From NCBI RefSeq assembly GCF_000189635.1, contig NW_002476575.1:1-64000 (forward strand): a stretch of 64,000 nt of DNA, read 5' to 3'. Positions 16,444 to 29,439 of the stretch are shown here, piece by piece. Position 1 is the first letter of the stretch. Each line of letters starts with the position of its first letter. Under the pieces are notes generated by a model, which saw nothing but the letters and a program-made list of their open reading frames with translations, did no database searches and was not told the DNA's origin. This DNA is from Tetrahymena thermophila SB210. Its lineage: Eukaryota > Ciliophora > Oligohymenophorea > Hymenostomatida > Tetrahymenidae. Made by a program: the position numbers and the translations under genes.

Positions 16444-17787
16444 TTTTTTTAAGAAAACTATTAATTTAATTAATTATAAAAATTTTAATAAATTTCTTTT
16501 GTTTTATACCAAAGTAGGCAGCATATTTCGTAATAAAGAGGAAAAAATTATTTGAGAGATCAAATAAGTAATATTCATTTAAAAAATATCTTTTTAATAA
16601 AAATATGAATAGACAAATTAGATAGCGGCAGTAAAATTATACTCAAAAATAAATTTTCTTAAAATAAATAGATTTCAAAGAATGAATATTGAATTATTAG
16701 TAATATAATTTTTCCTTGGTTTCTCATTTTTAAGAAAAAGTAAATCTACATTTTAATAAAGATATCAAAAATGAAATAAATAACTTTAATAAAAATAATT
16801 TTATTTTTTTTACTAAATAACTTATTAAAATTATTAAAGAAACTCATTCATTCAATTTTAAGAATTAATTTTATTTATTTTCATCATAAAATCTTTTCAA
16901 AATCAAAAAATCAATAGAGAAAATTTTTTCTTCAATAATTTTTTTATCTTTAAAGTATTACATTCAAAAAAAGTGTTGTCAAAAATTTATAGTTTGATTT
17001 ATTGTTTTTATCAAAACCTATTTAATGGTGGAAAATAATTTTTAATATAACTCTAGATTTTTATTTTTACATTAATTTAAATAAACTTTAAAGATATTCA
17101 TATTTAGCCAAATGCCTTTCGAAAATCTGGCAATATGAAATTACTATTTTTTTGAAAGGCTTTGATTTTATAATTAATACTTTTTTATAATAAAATTTTT
17201 TTAAAAATGCGAATCTTATAGAGAAGAATTAATTTATTTATTTAAAATTTAACCCTCCTCTATAATGTATGTGAGAAACTACTATTCAAGCACGCTTTTA
17301 ACAAAATATAATCACCTGATTAATTGTTAAAAATGCCCCAAACTCACAACAAATTTGAATTGAATTAATACTTTTAGTCACTATCAAAAATAAATAAATA
17401 ATTTATTCTTTTTTTAGAATATTTATAATGAATGAATTAATAAATGAAATGAGGTATTTCTGATCAGTTTTGGTATTACTAATGAATAAGATTTAACTAA
17501 ATGCTAAAGAGTCAATTTATCTATAATAATTTATTATATAAATTGATAGAAACTTTTATATTTAAAAAAAGATTCTTTTGTTACAAGTGTAAATAAATCA
17601 TTGATTTAATATATAATGTAGAAGCGAGTCTTAGAGTTTCAATTAAAATATACTCTCTCTAGCTATTATTTATATCATAAAGTTTCTTTTATATTAATTA
17701 AATCGTTAAAAAATTAATTATACATTAAAATTAAATTAACAAAGATACAAACAAGGTAAGCAATTTGTCCAAAAACATTAAATAATA
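16444..17787. other. Divergent intergenic between gene C and SIMPL gene
   Basis: Promoter space for two divergent genes. No ORF is supported. Overlapping inverted repeats at 17097-17139 and 17114-17160 are the only structure noticed. Confidence 0.6.
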
Positions 17788-18615
17788 ATGGCTCATATGA
17801 TTTTAAAAAGTTTATTGATTATCGCTGTTTTATCAATTAGCTAGCTAACTTTTGCTTCAAGCATTCATGCTTCTTGTGAGAAATCAGAGAAACTAAGTTT
17901 TGGTCCTTCCTGGGAAGAAAGAAATCATTATCTTCCTGATTTTATGAGAGTTTCAGGAGTAGCTTCTGGATATCTTGCTTCTGAATAAGTCATTATTGAA
18001 TTTGACATTGAAACTCTTAGTGAATCTGCAGGAACCTCACTAATATAAAACAACCAAAGCATATCTAAAGCCATCAATGAAATGAAAAAAGTAGGAGTTG
18101 AAGAGAGTGAACTTACCACACAAGATATGAGAATTTATCCTTCTTATAGATAAGAGTATGATGAAAAAACAAAGAGTAATAAATCTATCTTTGAAGGATA
18201 TAAGGTAGAGAATAAGCTGATATTTTTATCTAAAAAGCTCGATTTAGCAGGAAAAGTGATTGATATCGCTGTTAGTAATGGAATCAATAAAATATCTTCA
18301 GTTCAATTTGTGCCTACTTAAACAAAAATAAAAGAATTGAAGGACTCATTAATATCAAAAGCAGTAGAAGATGCAGTAAAAAGAGCTAATCTCGCTCTAT
18401 AACCTTTAAATTATGAAATAAAATCTGTAAAGAGAATAGATATTGAAAACGATTCATTTGGTAGAAATTAACTATATAAATCTAGATCTTCATTTTTACA
18501 CTCATCTTCTGATGATGGTGATTTAGGAGATGAAACTAGACTCTTTGATAATCTTAAAAAGTTCAGTATTTCAGTAAACGTTTCTTTTATAATAGGAAAA
18601 AAAGAATCAATTTGA
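17788..18615 (+). CDS. Secreted SIMPL (DUF541) domain protein
   Basis: A single-exon gene of 275 codons, ATG at 17788 and TGA at 18613-18615, with several in-frame TAA/TAG read as Gln. Residues 1-24 form a signal peptide (basic start, LLIIAVLS core). From about residue 45 the sequence follows the SIMPL pattern: a beta strand with VSGVASGY, then VIIEFDIET, a helix containing KAINEMKKVGVEESELTTQD, the MRIYPSYR segment, YKVENKLIFLS, and KVIDIAVSNGINKISSVQF. The C-terminal part (KFSISVNVSFIIGKK) fits the closing strands. The family is widespread as bacterial periplasmic or secreted proteins; its biochemical role is poorly defined. Here the product should enter the secretory pathway. It is the only plus-strand gene in this block and lacks introns, which together with family distribution makes acquisition from bacteria possible but unproven. 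Confidence 0.85.
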
Positions 18616-20958
18616 AATAAAAAATCTTTTTACATTAAAATAATTGTTTTAAAAGTATGTTTACATTAGAATATATAATTTTTTATCTTAAAATTAAAAA
18701 AATAAATAAATAAATTTTAAAATTTGTCTTTAACTAATAATTTTTTGTGTTCATTTTTTCATTCAAACAGCAATATCTTATTTTAAAGCTAATCATTATT
18801 TAGTTAATATTTTATAAGTTGATAATATTATAGATTTTTTTGCCTTAAAATCAAAACGCTCTGATCAATAAAATTTTAGTAATGTAGCAATTTTATTCTA
18901 AAAAATAAATATTTTCATTCTTAAGATATCATTTAATGCTAAAATGCTTTTAAAGAATTACTGGAAATCTAAATTAACTATTTTTGCAATTTAAGATGTT
19001 TTTAAAATTTTTTAAGAAAATTAATTTATTCAATAAAATCAATAAAGAATTCAAGAAGTGATATATATATTAATGAATGAATTATCTATAATATTTTTGT
19101 TAGAAATAACATATTTATTGGTAGATTTCAAATATTTTTTTAATTTTCTTTAAAAAGGTGTTAATTCATAAAATAATGAATATATTTTTATTTATTTTCA
19201 TTTTTTATAAGAGCTATTTAGGTGTTTATTTTGATGAAAAACTACTAAATCATATTTTTTAATTAGATTTATAATCTTTAAGCAATTTATGTATAATAAT
19301 TACTTCTAAAATAAAAATATAGATTGAAAATTTAATTCAAATAATAAAAGTTTTTGGAAAAAGTTAATTGATTTTTATTGGCTTCTCCATTTCAATTAAC
19401 TAATTAGCTTCTTAAAAAAAGATAAGCACTAACTAAATTTACAAATATAAGATATTTGTAATGAATTAGCTCTATTTAATCTAGCTTATTTGTTTTTGAT
19501 TTCATTCTAATACTCACTTCTTTATTCTTTTAAAGCAAAATTAATTGTAACTTTAAATTGTTTTCTTTTTTTTGGATATACATTTAACAATGTAGTTTTT
19601 ACTAATTTGATCTAATTCACTTTCAAGTTTTATAAAGTTATTTATTGTATAATGTGAAAAATTATTCAGTATCCAAAATTAAAAAAAAGCATCCAGATTT
19701 TCAACACTAATATTTTTGAAGAAAAGGGTAGTATTATCTTAATCTAGAGGTGGAATAAAAAGGGGTACCTTAGGGTATAAACTAAATAATATTTAATAAA
19801 ATATATTTAGATAACAGTTTAGTGTAAAAATTAGATTAAATTTTGAAAATATTATTTAGTTAATTTTTTATTGAAAAATTTATAGAATCTTTGAAAATTT
19901 TTTTTATTGAAAATTAATCTTTCATTTGCTTACGAATAAAGGAAAGCAAATTTTAGAAAATTCAAGAAATTTTACATTAGAAAAACATTTAAATATCTTA
20001 ATTTTTTTAATCTTCTTTTTACACTTTTATTTCGTCTTTCTTTTCAAATTATTTTTCGAATATTTAATCTATTAAAATTAAAATCAAAATTATTTATTAC
20101 TTATTTTAATCTCTTTAATAGTAAATTTGAATTAATTATAAAATTAAACACTGATAGATAATTGATCTTTTATAAAAAGAATTAATTTATAAATTAGAAA
20201 AATTTGAATTCACCTTTAGTTTAGGTGATTAGCCTTATTCATGGTGTATGTATAGAAAAGGTGATTAATTGACTAAAAAATTTTTAAGAAAGTAGGTGAA
20301 TAGAAATTTAGATTCATACATGCACCTCATTCATCTAAAATCCATTTTAGTCCCCTTTCAAATTTAAAAAATTAATTAAATTTGTATTTTAAATTTTTTC
20401 CTCTATTTTTAGGAAAAATTAATAAATAAAATTAAAAAAAAGCTCTCAAATGCTTAAATGTCCATTCTATTTTCTAAAAATATTCTAAAAAAATTTAAAT
20501 ATTACGTATTTTAAATATATTCTATTTTAATTAATTATATTTATATTGATTGTATTTTTCTAAAAATATTTTTAAATATTAAAATTCAATAAATACTGTG
20601 TGTGTATTATCAAATATTCTAGAATACTTTAAAATATTATTTTGTTGATAATTGAATTAAATTAAAAAGTTCAAAGAATTTAAATAAATTAAATCTGTTT
20701 AGTTTTTAATTTTTTTAAAAAAAAACAAAAATTTTTTTTTGATAAACATTTAAAAGCAGAAAATATAAATTAGAATTTTTAGATTAATTAAATAAATACT
20801 TAAATTTAACAAAAATTAAAAAAAGGATTAATAAAAAAATAAACAAAATAATTTGTAAATTTCTAAAATAACAAATTCATGATTAAAAACATAAATTACA
20901 AATGAATTTAATTAGCATTCAAGATAGATATAAAAACATTTAAAATTCGAATTTATGT
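18616..20958. other. Convergent intergenic, 2.3 kb
   Basis: Very AT-rich space between two converging genes. A slightly GC-richer patch at about 20205-20340 has several AGGTGA/CACCT motifs but no ORF or recognisable RNA. Nothing else was seen. Confidence 0.6.
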
Positions 20959-22428
20959 TCATTATTTATTAATGTTATCAAAAATAACTTGTTTAATTAC
21001 GCTCTTATAAACTTATTATTATTAAAATTAAGCATTTGGATTAAGTGGAAACTATTGTTATGGGTTTTAATATGGGTATTGTGGTGGAAAAGGAATACCT
21101 TGTTATGGTGGCATGAAATTTTATGGATTTTGCATGTAATTTTAAGGTGGAGCCATAAAATATGGGTTATTTTAGAAATTTTGTTATCCAAATTATTAAT
21201 TTTAGGGAAAGTTGTTCTAGTTAATAGAAGGAATCTCATAAGGATTTGGTTGTTCTTAATTAATCTATTGATCTTCTTTGAATGAGTGGTCAATAGAAAG
21301 CTCAGGAGACAAATTCAGAGCCTAGCCTTCTGTTTTGCCTTTGGTAGATACAAAAATATTTTATAAAGGAGCCTTATCACTCCATTGATCTTTAAAGGAG
21401 AAGTAATTCTTTTCATACTAGAAGAGCTAGAATTTGTATTATTAACTTTATCCAAAACTTTGAACTCTAGGTCCATGGAGACTCTCATTAAAATAATTAA
21501 CTGATACATAAGTTGATTCTTCTTTAGTATTAGTGTCCAAATTCACTTACTAACCTGAACCACATCTCTTGCCTTCAGAGAAGTAACCAACATACTTCTC
21601 ATTCTTGTTTTCTTTGTTAATTAATTGTATTTCTCCATAACCCCATTCTTTGTTATTGTAGAATTCTCCTAAGTAGTACTAAAATCCATTCAAGACAAGA
21701 ATACCTCTTCCATGACGTTTGTTATCTTTCATATATCCTAAATAAATCGCTGCTGGATCACTTTTGTAAATGATAAGAGCTCTACCACTGTATTAGTTTT
21801 TATTATCTTTCTGTCCAATAATTAGTGATTTCTCTCTGTCCTCTTCTATCAAATCCTAAGACTCCGCATTTTCAAATTCATCTAAATTAAAATTGAACTT
21901 TTTTAGTTGCTCTCTCATGAAATCTGGAATGCCAAATTTATCCAAATAAGAAGTAAAATCGATATTAACCTAAGTTTCATTTTAGCTGTATTATTGTTTT
22001 ATGCTATCATTAATACAATCAAATAGCTTCTATATGGGTTCAATCTAACCTCTGATAAATTACAGCACATTTTAGGGTTCATCTCTCAAAAATTATTCAA
22101 ATTATTATCTCATGATCTCCTTTTATTCTTGTATAAACTCATTAAGTCTTTTTTAATTTTACTCAAATTGCTAATCAAAATTGCTGAGTGCTTATTTTAT
22201 TTAATTCTCAAATACAAATTAATTGTTGTTGCCCATGTATTATTACCCATTCACATTTTATGTATTACCTTAATTTTAAAAATTTTATTAATACATCATA
22301 ATGCAATTTCTGTGAAGTTTATGATTATCTATGCAAGCATTGCAAATTTCATGTCCACAACTATAATTTGTGCATTTTCCTATTAAAAATGATAAATGTT
22401 AGTTTAATGTACATGCTAATTAATTCAT
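20959..22428 (-). CDS. B-box zinc finger and MORN-repeat protein
   Basis: A single-exon minus-strand gene of 489 residues; ATG at 22428, TGA at 20959-20961. Residues about 6-42 hold a B-box-like zinc-binding pattern (C...H, then C, C-x2-C, and H-x2-H in ACIDNHKLH). Residues about 75-115 form a Q/E-rich coiled coil. Residues about 229-296 contain at least three MORN-type units (YLGYMKDNKRHGRG, YLGEFYNNKEWGYGEI, YVGYFSEGKRCGSG). The C terminus, from about residue 400, is P/Q/N-rich and low complexity. B-box plus coiled coil recalls the core of TRIM-like scaffolds; MORN repeats often mediate membrane or cytoskeletal association. I infer a structural or adaptor role. An initial intron before the second zinc-ligand group was considered but is unnecessary, because the frame is open from the ATG and supplies the first Cys and His. 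Confidence 0.82.
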
Positions 22429-23280
22429 TTTGAGTGCAAAAAGAGGTTAGTCTAATTCTGTTATTTATTTTCTCTATTTCGAATCTATTTTATCTATTAA
22501 CAAACTAAAAGATTGTCTTTAAAAATTTTTATTTATCTTATTATTAAAGTATTTTGTCTTTATCAAAGAATTATTTATATTCGATATATTATTTGTATGT
22601 TTATTAGATTGTTTTTCCTTTTCGCAATTGCTTTTAAATTTTATTTTTTTTAAAAATTGTTAGAATATTAACAAAATTTAGATCAAATCAAAGGGCGTTC
22701 CACAATCTCACTACAAAAAAAATAAATCACTAATATCTTTTACCTATATGTGTTTATTGTTTTCTTTTATTTTTAATTAGTGTATCTTATTTTTTTTTAA
22801 TTTGTAAATTATCTAAGCAATTTACTATTCAATAAGATTCATTGCTCATTTAAAAGGTAAAAAGCTTAATTAAAAAATGCCTTTTTAGAGGTAATTTTTT
22901 ACAATAATAATAAATTTTTTTTGATAAAGATGATATAAATAAAATCTAATATCATTGTTAAATAAAGACCGATGGTATTTTATATTCTTTTTATAAATTA
23001 AATGTCTTAAAAATAATATCCGCTATAGTATAAATGGTTATTTTATATTTATTTTGGGTTTGTACTCATTAAAAAATATTAAAGTTAAAGAGTAAGTAGC
23101 AAGCAAGTAAATATATACAAATATAAAGAGAAATACATATAAATACTGTTAATTAGTTTTTGATTTATTGATTGATTGATTAATTGATTAGTTATTTAAA
23201 AATTATATAATTTAATTTTAATATAATGATTGTAATTATTATTAGATAGTTAATAATGATGGTTCTTTAAACAAAAAGAA
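22429..23280. other. Intergenic, 0.85 kb
   Basis: Upstream region of the B-box/MORN gene and 3' region of the next gene. It has a short GATT microsatellite near 23163-23190. No gene was seen. Confidence 0.6.
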
Positions 23281-25134
23281 TCAAACTTCTTGTTCCATTT
23301 CTTAGTATTTGAATTTTTTGTTATCTGCTGACAATTGTACGAATTCTCTTTCCAAACCTTAGATTCTCGCTTTGTATTTTCTAATTGTGTTATATATAAC
23401 AAATATGAGTATGATTACAGATAAGATAGTCAACAAAACAATAGCTGCTATAAGCAATCCGTTGCTTTCGTCAACAATGATATTCTCCACGTCGACTGTG
23501 ATATTTTGAGATATCAAACATTCTATCCATATACCTAAAATTATTAACAAAAATAATTTATAATTTATGTTTTTTATTTATTTATTTATTTATTTGTTCA
23601 TTTTATTTTTTGCTTGTTTATTTATTTGTTTTTTAGGTTTAAACAAAGAAATTTAATTACTGCTAGTGTTTTCGTTAAGGCAATGGTTCGAATATAAAGA
23701 AATCTGGTAGTTGTAGAGACCTAAATCACTCTCTAACTTAGGTTAGCAAGTAAGTTAAGGTGCTTGAACAGCCAATTAACTCACTTAGTACCCTTTATTG
23801 AAGAAAGAAAAAACTAAAAAGTCATTGTCAGTTTGATTGTAGGGACTGAGGTCTTTAGAGACAATGATAATTGTGTTTGTTTTATCTTTTGTCAAGAAAT
23901 CAGGAATTCTGTTATAGTAGTTGCTTTATCTGTTTTAAAAAGTTGAGTGGTAGCTTAATGCATGAGTAGACTTTCCCTAAAATAATGCAAAGTGATCGAA
24001 AGCAAAGACTTTGCTTCTTTCTGCTTCTAGCAATCTAATGGGTTAATCTATTTCATGGATATATTTTCTAGAGGTTGATGAAGATGTATCTTTCTCTTTA
24101 AGATAAACTGAAATTCCCTATTTAGTAATAAAAAATTTACTTTGTTAATTTGCTATTTTTATTATTATTTTAATTACCATTGGAGAGATGACTTTCTAAA
24201 AAAGGACAACTATAGTGATTTCATTGTTGGAGTTTTCATAAATAGAAAAAGAGTAACCACTATTAATTTTTGGGATATAATGAATAAGGCTATTAATTTG
24301 ATCGTTTGTCACATAAATGCCATATTTGTAATCAAGAATAAAGAACTGATTAGTCTTTTTTGAGTAGTAAATGTCTGTAACATCACAATTATTTTATTGA
24401 GTATTGCTGTTAAATTATGTAATTTTGCTTTATTATTAAATAACAATGTTATTTGATGCATCAACTTGAAGTTTGGCTACAAGTAATCCTTCAGTTCTTA
24501 AAGGAACATAAAGAGTTTCATCAACATAAATTGCATTTTTTGTCATATTCTAAAGATTAACCTCTTTGTTTGAGACTGCTTTTTTGCTTTTTAGATCAAT
24601 GATTGAAATTTAGTTCTTAAACAAAATCAATGATTGGTTTTGATCTTTAGCGAGAATAATTGGCTAATAGTCTAAGGCTTCCTAAATATTTAGATTAATC
24701 GATTCAATGAATTCTAATTTCTAAGAATCCTTGCTGATTGAAAACAAGCTGACCATTCCCAATTTTGAAACACTTACAAAATTAGATCCAACAAGTTAGA
24801 AAGCTAGGATTTCGTCCTTTCCTGTTAATTTAAGATCATTAAAATCGAAATCTTATTCGATCTTAGAGCTAGACACCACAGTTCTTTGCTTTACAATGCA
24901 AAAATCATTATCGCTTTTTGAAGTGTCATCAAAATCTATGAAATAGGCGTGTTTAAAAATATCTCTGTCATAATCAATGAGTAACTTCTAATTCAAAACA
25001 ATTGACTTGGAAAAGTCCTACTACTTCTCTAATTTCTAAACTACCTCATCAGCAAATGAGAGCTACATCATGCTAAATAGCAAAGCTATTAAAATAGCTT
25101 CTTTTAAATTTAAGTGTAAGTTATTATTAGCCAT
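23281..25134 (-). CDS. Type I membrane protein, large lumenal/extracellular domain
   Basis: Two exons, 23661-25134 and 23281-23534, encode 575 residues (1,728 nt in frame). The intron is 23535-23660, donor GTAATT, acceptor AATTTTAG, splitting a Ser codon. Residues 1-27 are a signal peptide (hydrophobic AILIALLFSMMQLSFA). Residues 28 to about 515 form one large domain without recognised motifs. Recurrent strand-like segments such as VSLFSISKDSQKLEF and FILDYKYGIYVTN suggest a beta-propeller-like fold, but this is a guess. A single membrane helix lies at about 517-539 (GLLIAAIVLLTILSVIILIF), followed by a basic stop-transfer (RKYKAR) and a 36-residue acidic/amphipathic cytoplasmic tail ending QEMEQEV. 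Topology is therefore N-out/C-in. I cannot assign a function; hypothetical single-pass surface or endomembrane protein. Confidence 0.8.
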
Positions 25135-25650
25135 TTAAGTGTCTGAACCTATCTATTATTTAACTATTTATATTGTAATAAATTATCTTCTCTTTTTGTA
25201 TATTGGATATTATAAATAAATCTTTTTTACTATAAATTATGTTTAATAATAGCTATTTGAAGTAATACTCGTCTTATTTTAAATTAAATAAATACAATAA
25301 GCTTATCACCAACTAAAAATTAAGGATAAGCCAAAACAAATAAACAGACAGGCAAGCAAAGAAACAAGAAGTCAATCAAATTACAAAAAAAAATAATAAA
25401 GTAGAATGCAAATTTTAGTTTCTTTAAACAATAAATAGCAAATAAATAAACTGATTGATTGGGTGATAAATAATTAATTTCATTCTTATCGCTGTGTAAA
25501 ATTCTTCATAAAAAAAGGGTACTTAATTCCTTAGAACCAAGCACAAATTAACTTCATTTGAAAGAATTAATTAATGTATTAGAAAATATAAGAAATCACT
25601 CTTTGATTTTTTTTAAAGATAACAACATATAGATATTTCCATTTGTTTTA
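25135..25650. other. Intergenic, 0.5 kb
   Basis: Spacer between the start of the type I membrane protein gene and the stop of the first cyclin gene. It is AT-rich with no supported feature. Confidence 0.6.
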
Positions 25651-28357
25651 TCATGACTTAAGCATGGCAATTATATTATTAAAGTACATTAGAGGTTCTT
25701 TGAAATCGTCTTCACTTTATATATTAGCGTTATACTTTTCGTTGAAAAATTTCCACCAAGGTTGCCCATTGTAATCAGGAAATACAACGCGCTCAGTCTG
25801 CTAAGCCTTTTTTAATACTGTTAATGTGAGTTGAATTGGTGTATAATAAAGACATAAATTCGAACGATAAACATCGTTTCCCCAAAATTAAACTGTATTG
25901 AGCAACTTCTCTATAGTATCAGTTTTATCATCTTATTGTATCTCTTATTTCATTTCGCCTTCTTGTTTAGCTTCTTCTTTTTATTTCCTAAATTAAAAAT
26001 ATTTTAACGTTAAAATTATTAAAAAGGAATTTCTGAATATTCAAAGAAGGTTTGGCTTGAAGTCTACACCAAAAATTTAAAATATAACAACAAAGAATGG
26101 AGATATTTAAAAATTTTTATTATAATAGTAAAGAATAATTATGAAATTACAAGTATTCAATTGATAAAATATATTTTTTTTGAAATAGAAAGCTATGTGA
26201 AAAGAATATCAAAAATTTAATTTTGCTTTTAGATAATGGCCTTTTATTTTGCATAAGTACAAGAGCTTTCTTACACTTATAAAAATCAAAATAGTAAATT
26301 TAGTGGGCTTTCCAAGTAAATATCTAATTTCAACTATTACTTCTTAAAAATCAAAAGAATTTATCAAATAATTAAGAAATTAAAAAATAAATCTAATAAG
26401 AAACTAAGAAAGGTTTTAATAAATTAATCCAAACTTAATTACCTAATATTAATTCATATTAAATATTAAATAAAAATTAGCCATTGTTTTTTTTAAAGAT
26501 AAATTAGTTCATATTTAATAGATATAATATTAAATTAAATGAAAAACTTTGTTAGAAATTAATGATTTCAATGAAAGTATCAAATAGAATAAATAAATTC
26601 AATCTCATTCAATTACTATTTTTAACAAATTGAATATAAAATTATCTTTTTAATAGAAATAAAAGCAAATATTTAGTCTAGCATTAATAATTTAAACAAG
26701 TATTTTTGACAACTATAGAAATGATTGTCAAAATTATATTTTACTAATATGAAATTTGAAAATTTTTAATCATTATCAATATTTATACTAGGACTAAATA
26801 AAGTAAAGTTTGCAATATCATTAATAATTAATTTTGAATAAATAATATTGCTTGCCATAATAAATATTTTCATAATTATTAGTATTTTTTGGAAAAAATA
26901 AGAAATAAATAATGCCAAAAGTTGAGTTCAATAGAAATATCTTGATTTTTTTGAATGAGTTAAGTCTATTTAATATGTAAACTTGTAATAGATTATTAAT
27001 ACAATAAAGTAGATTAATAATACTGAAAATGAATAAATATTACTTGTTACAAATATTTGAACAGAAATATTTAATTAGAATAAACAAAAAATAAAATTAT
27101 TAATTAGACTTTCATAAAGTAAAATTAAATCAATAATGTTTTTTTATTGTAAATTCATTCATAGTTATTGTTTTCAAAAAATAATTAAAATAAATGTTAA
27201 TTATCATAATAAGTTTAATATAACATTTATGTGAATGAGTGATAGAATTATTTGAAAAAACAATATTGAATGATTGATTTTCATTTTAATAAATTCAATA
27301 ATTAAATATCAATTGATTAATTAATGGTTTTGAATTCAATTAATAATTGATTTCAGTAAAATAGCCAATGAATTAATTAGAAAGTATAAAAATTTAGCTA
27401 GTTTTTTTGTTTAAGTTAAGGGATTAATTACCTTTGTTCTTATAGCTCTTTTTGCTTATTGATAAATTCTTTGTAGGATTTAACAAATTAATCGACATAG
27501 GGAAGCGCTGTGTCTACTACAAAATCATATCCTGTTAAATAAATTGTTAGTGTTTATAAATATCTTCTTTCTAGTTAGTTAGTTTTTTTGTTTGCTAGTT
27601 AATATATAAATTACCAAAAGACACCAAAATATCATTTTCAGCAAATAATAATTTTCCTTTTTCCTACTGAATTTTATGCTTTGGAATTTGCTCAATAATT
27701 TATTTTAATGTCTGTTTTCTCAGTGATTTTGCTCTTTCATCTAATTTGCTAATCGAAACTAATGCTTTGAAGGCATGAGGCTTGAATGTGGCATCAACTT
27801 TCAAATACTGTTACAATGCAATGTAAAATTCAACACACATTTCACTTTTGAATAGAGTGTCATCTAACTTTGCTGCTAAAAATAAACAAGTTATTGCATA
27901 CAAATTGTCATCGAGCTGTTGATTTCTTTTCAATGCTTTGATTCTATGATAGAACACTTAAGCTTTTATATTCTTTATAAAATAAATGTAAATGATCAAT
28001 AGTTGGCGAAATGTATTAATTTCATTTGCTAGCTTTTTCTTATTTGCTTTAAACTTATAATTTTTGTTATTTATTTATTTTACTTACTGTTTGTGTCCCT
28101 AGCTTCAACATATCGCTGAAATAATACTCGAATTCCTCTGCAAACATTTTTATAAATTTTGCTACTGAATTTGCTTGTTTCACATCTTCTATTGACTGTT
28201 TCTTGCTTTTATCTGGCCTAATGAGCACCCAATCTTCCTTTGTTAAAAGCCACATCCCTCCAGTCATCTATCCTTAAGCAGCCTATTGTTGTTAATTCAT
28301 CTAATTACTTCCTTGTTAATGATTTTACAAATAATTCTGCTGCTACTCTTTATCCAT
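25651..28357 (-). CDS. Cyclin-domain protein 1
   Basis: Four minus-strand exons, 28088-28357, 27615-27972, 27432-27531 and 25651-25987, encode 354 residues (1,065 nt, in frame). After a Q-rich N terminus, WLLTKEDW begins the cyclin region. Box 1 includes VFYHRIKALKRNQ, CLFLAAKLDDT and, near its end, ENDILVSFGYDFVVDTALPY, matching the cyclin pattern R..., CLFLA.K.[DE], E..IL..L.F. The second fold contains FWGNDVYRSNLCLYY and PWWKFF. The closest resemblance is to transcription-type cyclins (C/K/L/T/H group), which activate CDKs acting on RNA polymerase II, but I cannot choose among them. The box-1 acceptor was fixed by comparison with the neighbouring paralogue. The last intron (25988-27431) is 1,444 nt, far longer than the others here, yet the join keeps frame and restores the second fold. 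Confidence 0.83.
25988..27431 (-). other. 1.44-kb intron of cyclin-domain protein 1
   Basis: Extremely AT-rich sequence bounded by donor GTAATTAATCC and acceptor TTTAATTTAG on the minus strand. No intermediate exon is needed, because the reading frame and cyclin fold continue across the join. No nested gene is evident. Its length is unusual compared with the 47-400 nt introns in the rest of the window. Confidence 0.65.
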
Positions 28358-29439
28358 ATTTCTACAAAAATATTAATTAAAAATCAAATAATATTCTTCT
28401 TTTCTAAAAATATCAATTAATTTGATTCTCTATCTCAATCAATCAATTGAATAATTAATCAATAAATTAATATAAACTTTAAACTTCTAAATTCTAAAAT
28501 AATCAAATTTTTTAAAAACTCATGTAAGATATCGATTATCTTAAATGATACTTTATATGCAAAAAAACTTAATGACCAAAAATAAAATTAGTTTAGATTG
28601 ATAAATACTAAGAAAAAAATGAGAAAGAATACCATCATAAGAGATTAAATGGATTAATCAAATAAATAATTATGATTATAAAAAAGAAGCTTTATTGAAC
28701 TACTTATTCATTTCAGGAGTAAGTAGTTCTGGATTACCTATTATTAATTACTCAAACACTATTTTTCTTTGAAAACAATAAATAGTGTGTTATTAAATAT
28801 TTACTATAATTTCTACTTAGAATCCAAATTTATTCTTAAATTTAAAAATAATTAATAATTTTATTTTGTTCTTTTAAAATTTTTAATAAAAATTCTAATC
28901 AAGTAATATTTTATTATTAAAGTGTGATATATTTTTTTTTTAGTAATAATATTAGGTTTTAAATCAATAAAAATATATTCATAGTTTTTAGAAATAATAA
29001 ATAATTATTAGAAAATTAAAATTAATTTTATCCATTCAATATTAACTATTTTACTTTAAAATATCAAAATCATTTTAATGAAATTTTTTAGATTAAAAGT
29101 TATTAAATTGAATTTATTTTTATTAATAATAAATCTTGAATACTTTTTATCAAAATTTATTAAATTGTATTTCTTTTTATCCTGATTTTTTGGAAATAAT
29201 AAATACGAATTAGAAAATTAAAAATAAATTTTACTTATTGAACATAAATTATTTTACTTTAAAATATAGTAAAATAAAAACTTTATATCAAAAGTTATTA
29301 AATTGCATTTATTTTTATCAGTAATAAATGCTGTTTTTTGAAATTATAAATATGATTAAAAAAGTAGAATTTTTAAATTTATTTTTAAAAAGAAATTGAC
29401 AATTTCTTCAACAGAGTAAATAAATAAATAAATTAACAT
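28358..29439. other. Intergenic between cyclin genes, 1.1 kb
   Basis: AT-rich spacer between the start of cyclin gene 1 and the stop of cyclin gene 2. Phrases such as AAATTATTAAATTG..TTTATTTTTAT recur three times between about 29090 and 29340, suggesting a degenerate short tandem repeat. No ORF is supported. Confidence 0.55.

Noticed and set aside
20205-20340. GC-richer patch with repeated AGGTGA/CACCT
   Set aside because: The motifs are short and irregular, with no ORF, hairpin of useful length or recognised RNA.
23690-23705. GGTTCGAAT resembling a tRNA T-loop
   Set aside because: It lies in the coding exon of the membrane protein gene and no cloverleaf can be formed around it.
24567-24582. 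Second partial match to the breakage motif (AACCTCTTTG)
   Set aside because: It lies inside the coding exon of the type I membrane protein gene and matches too few positions.
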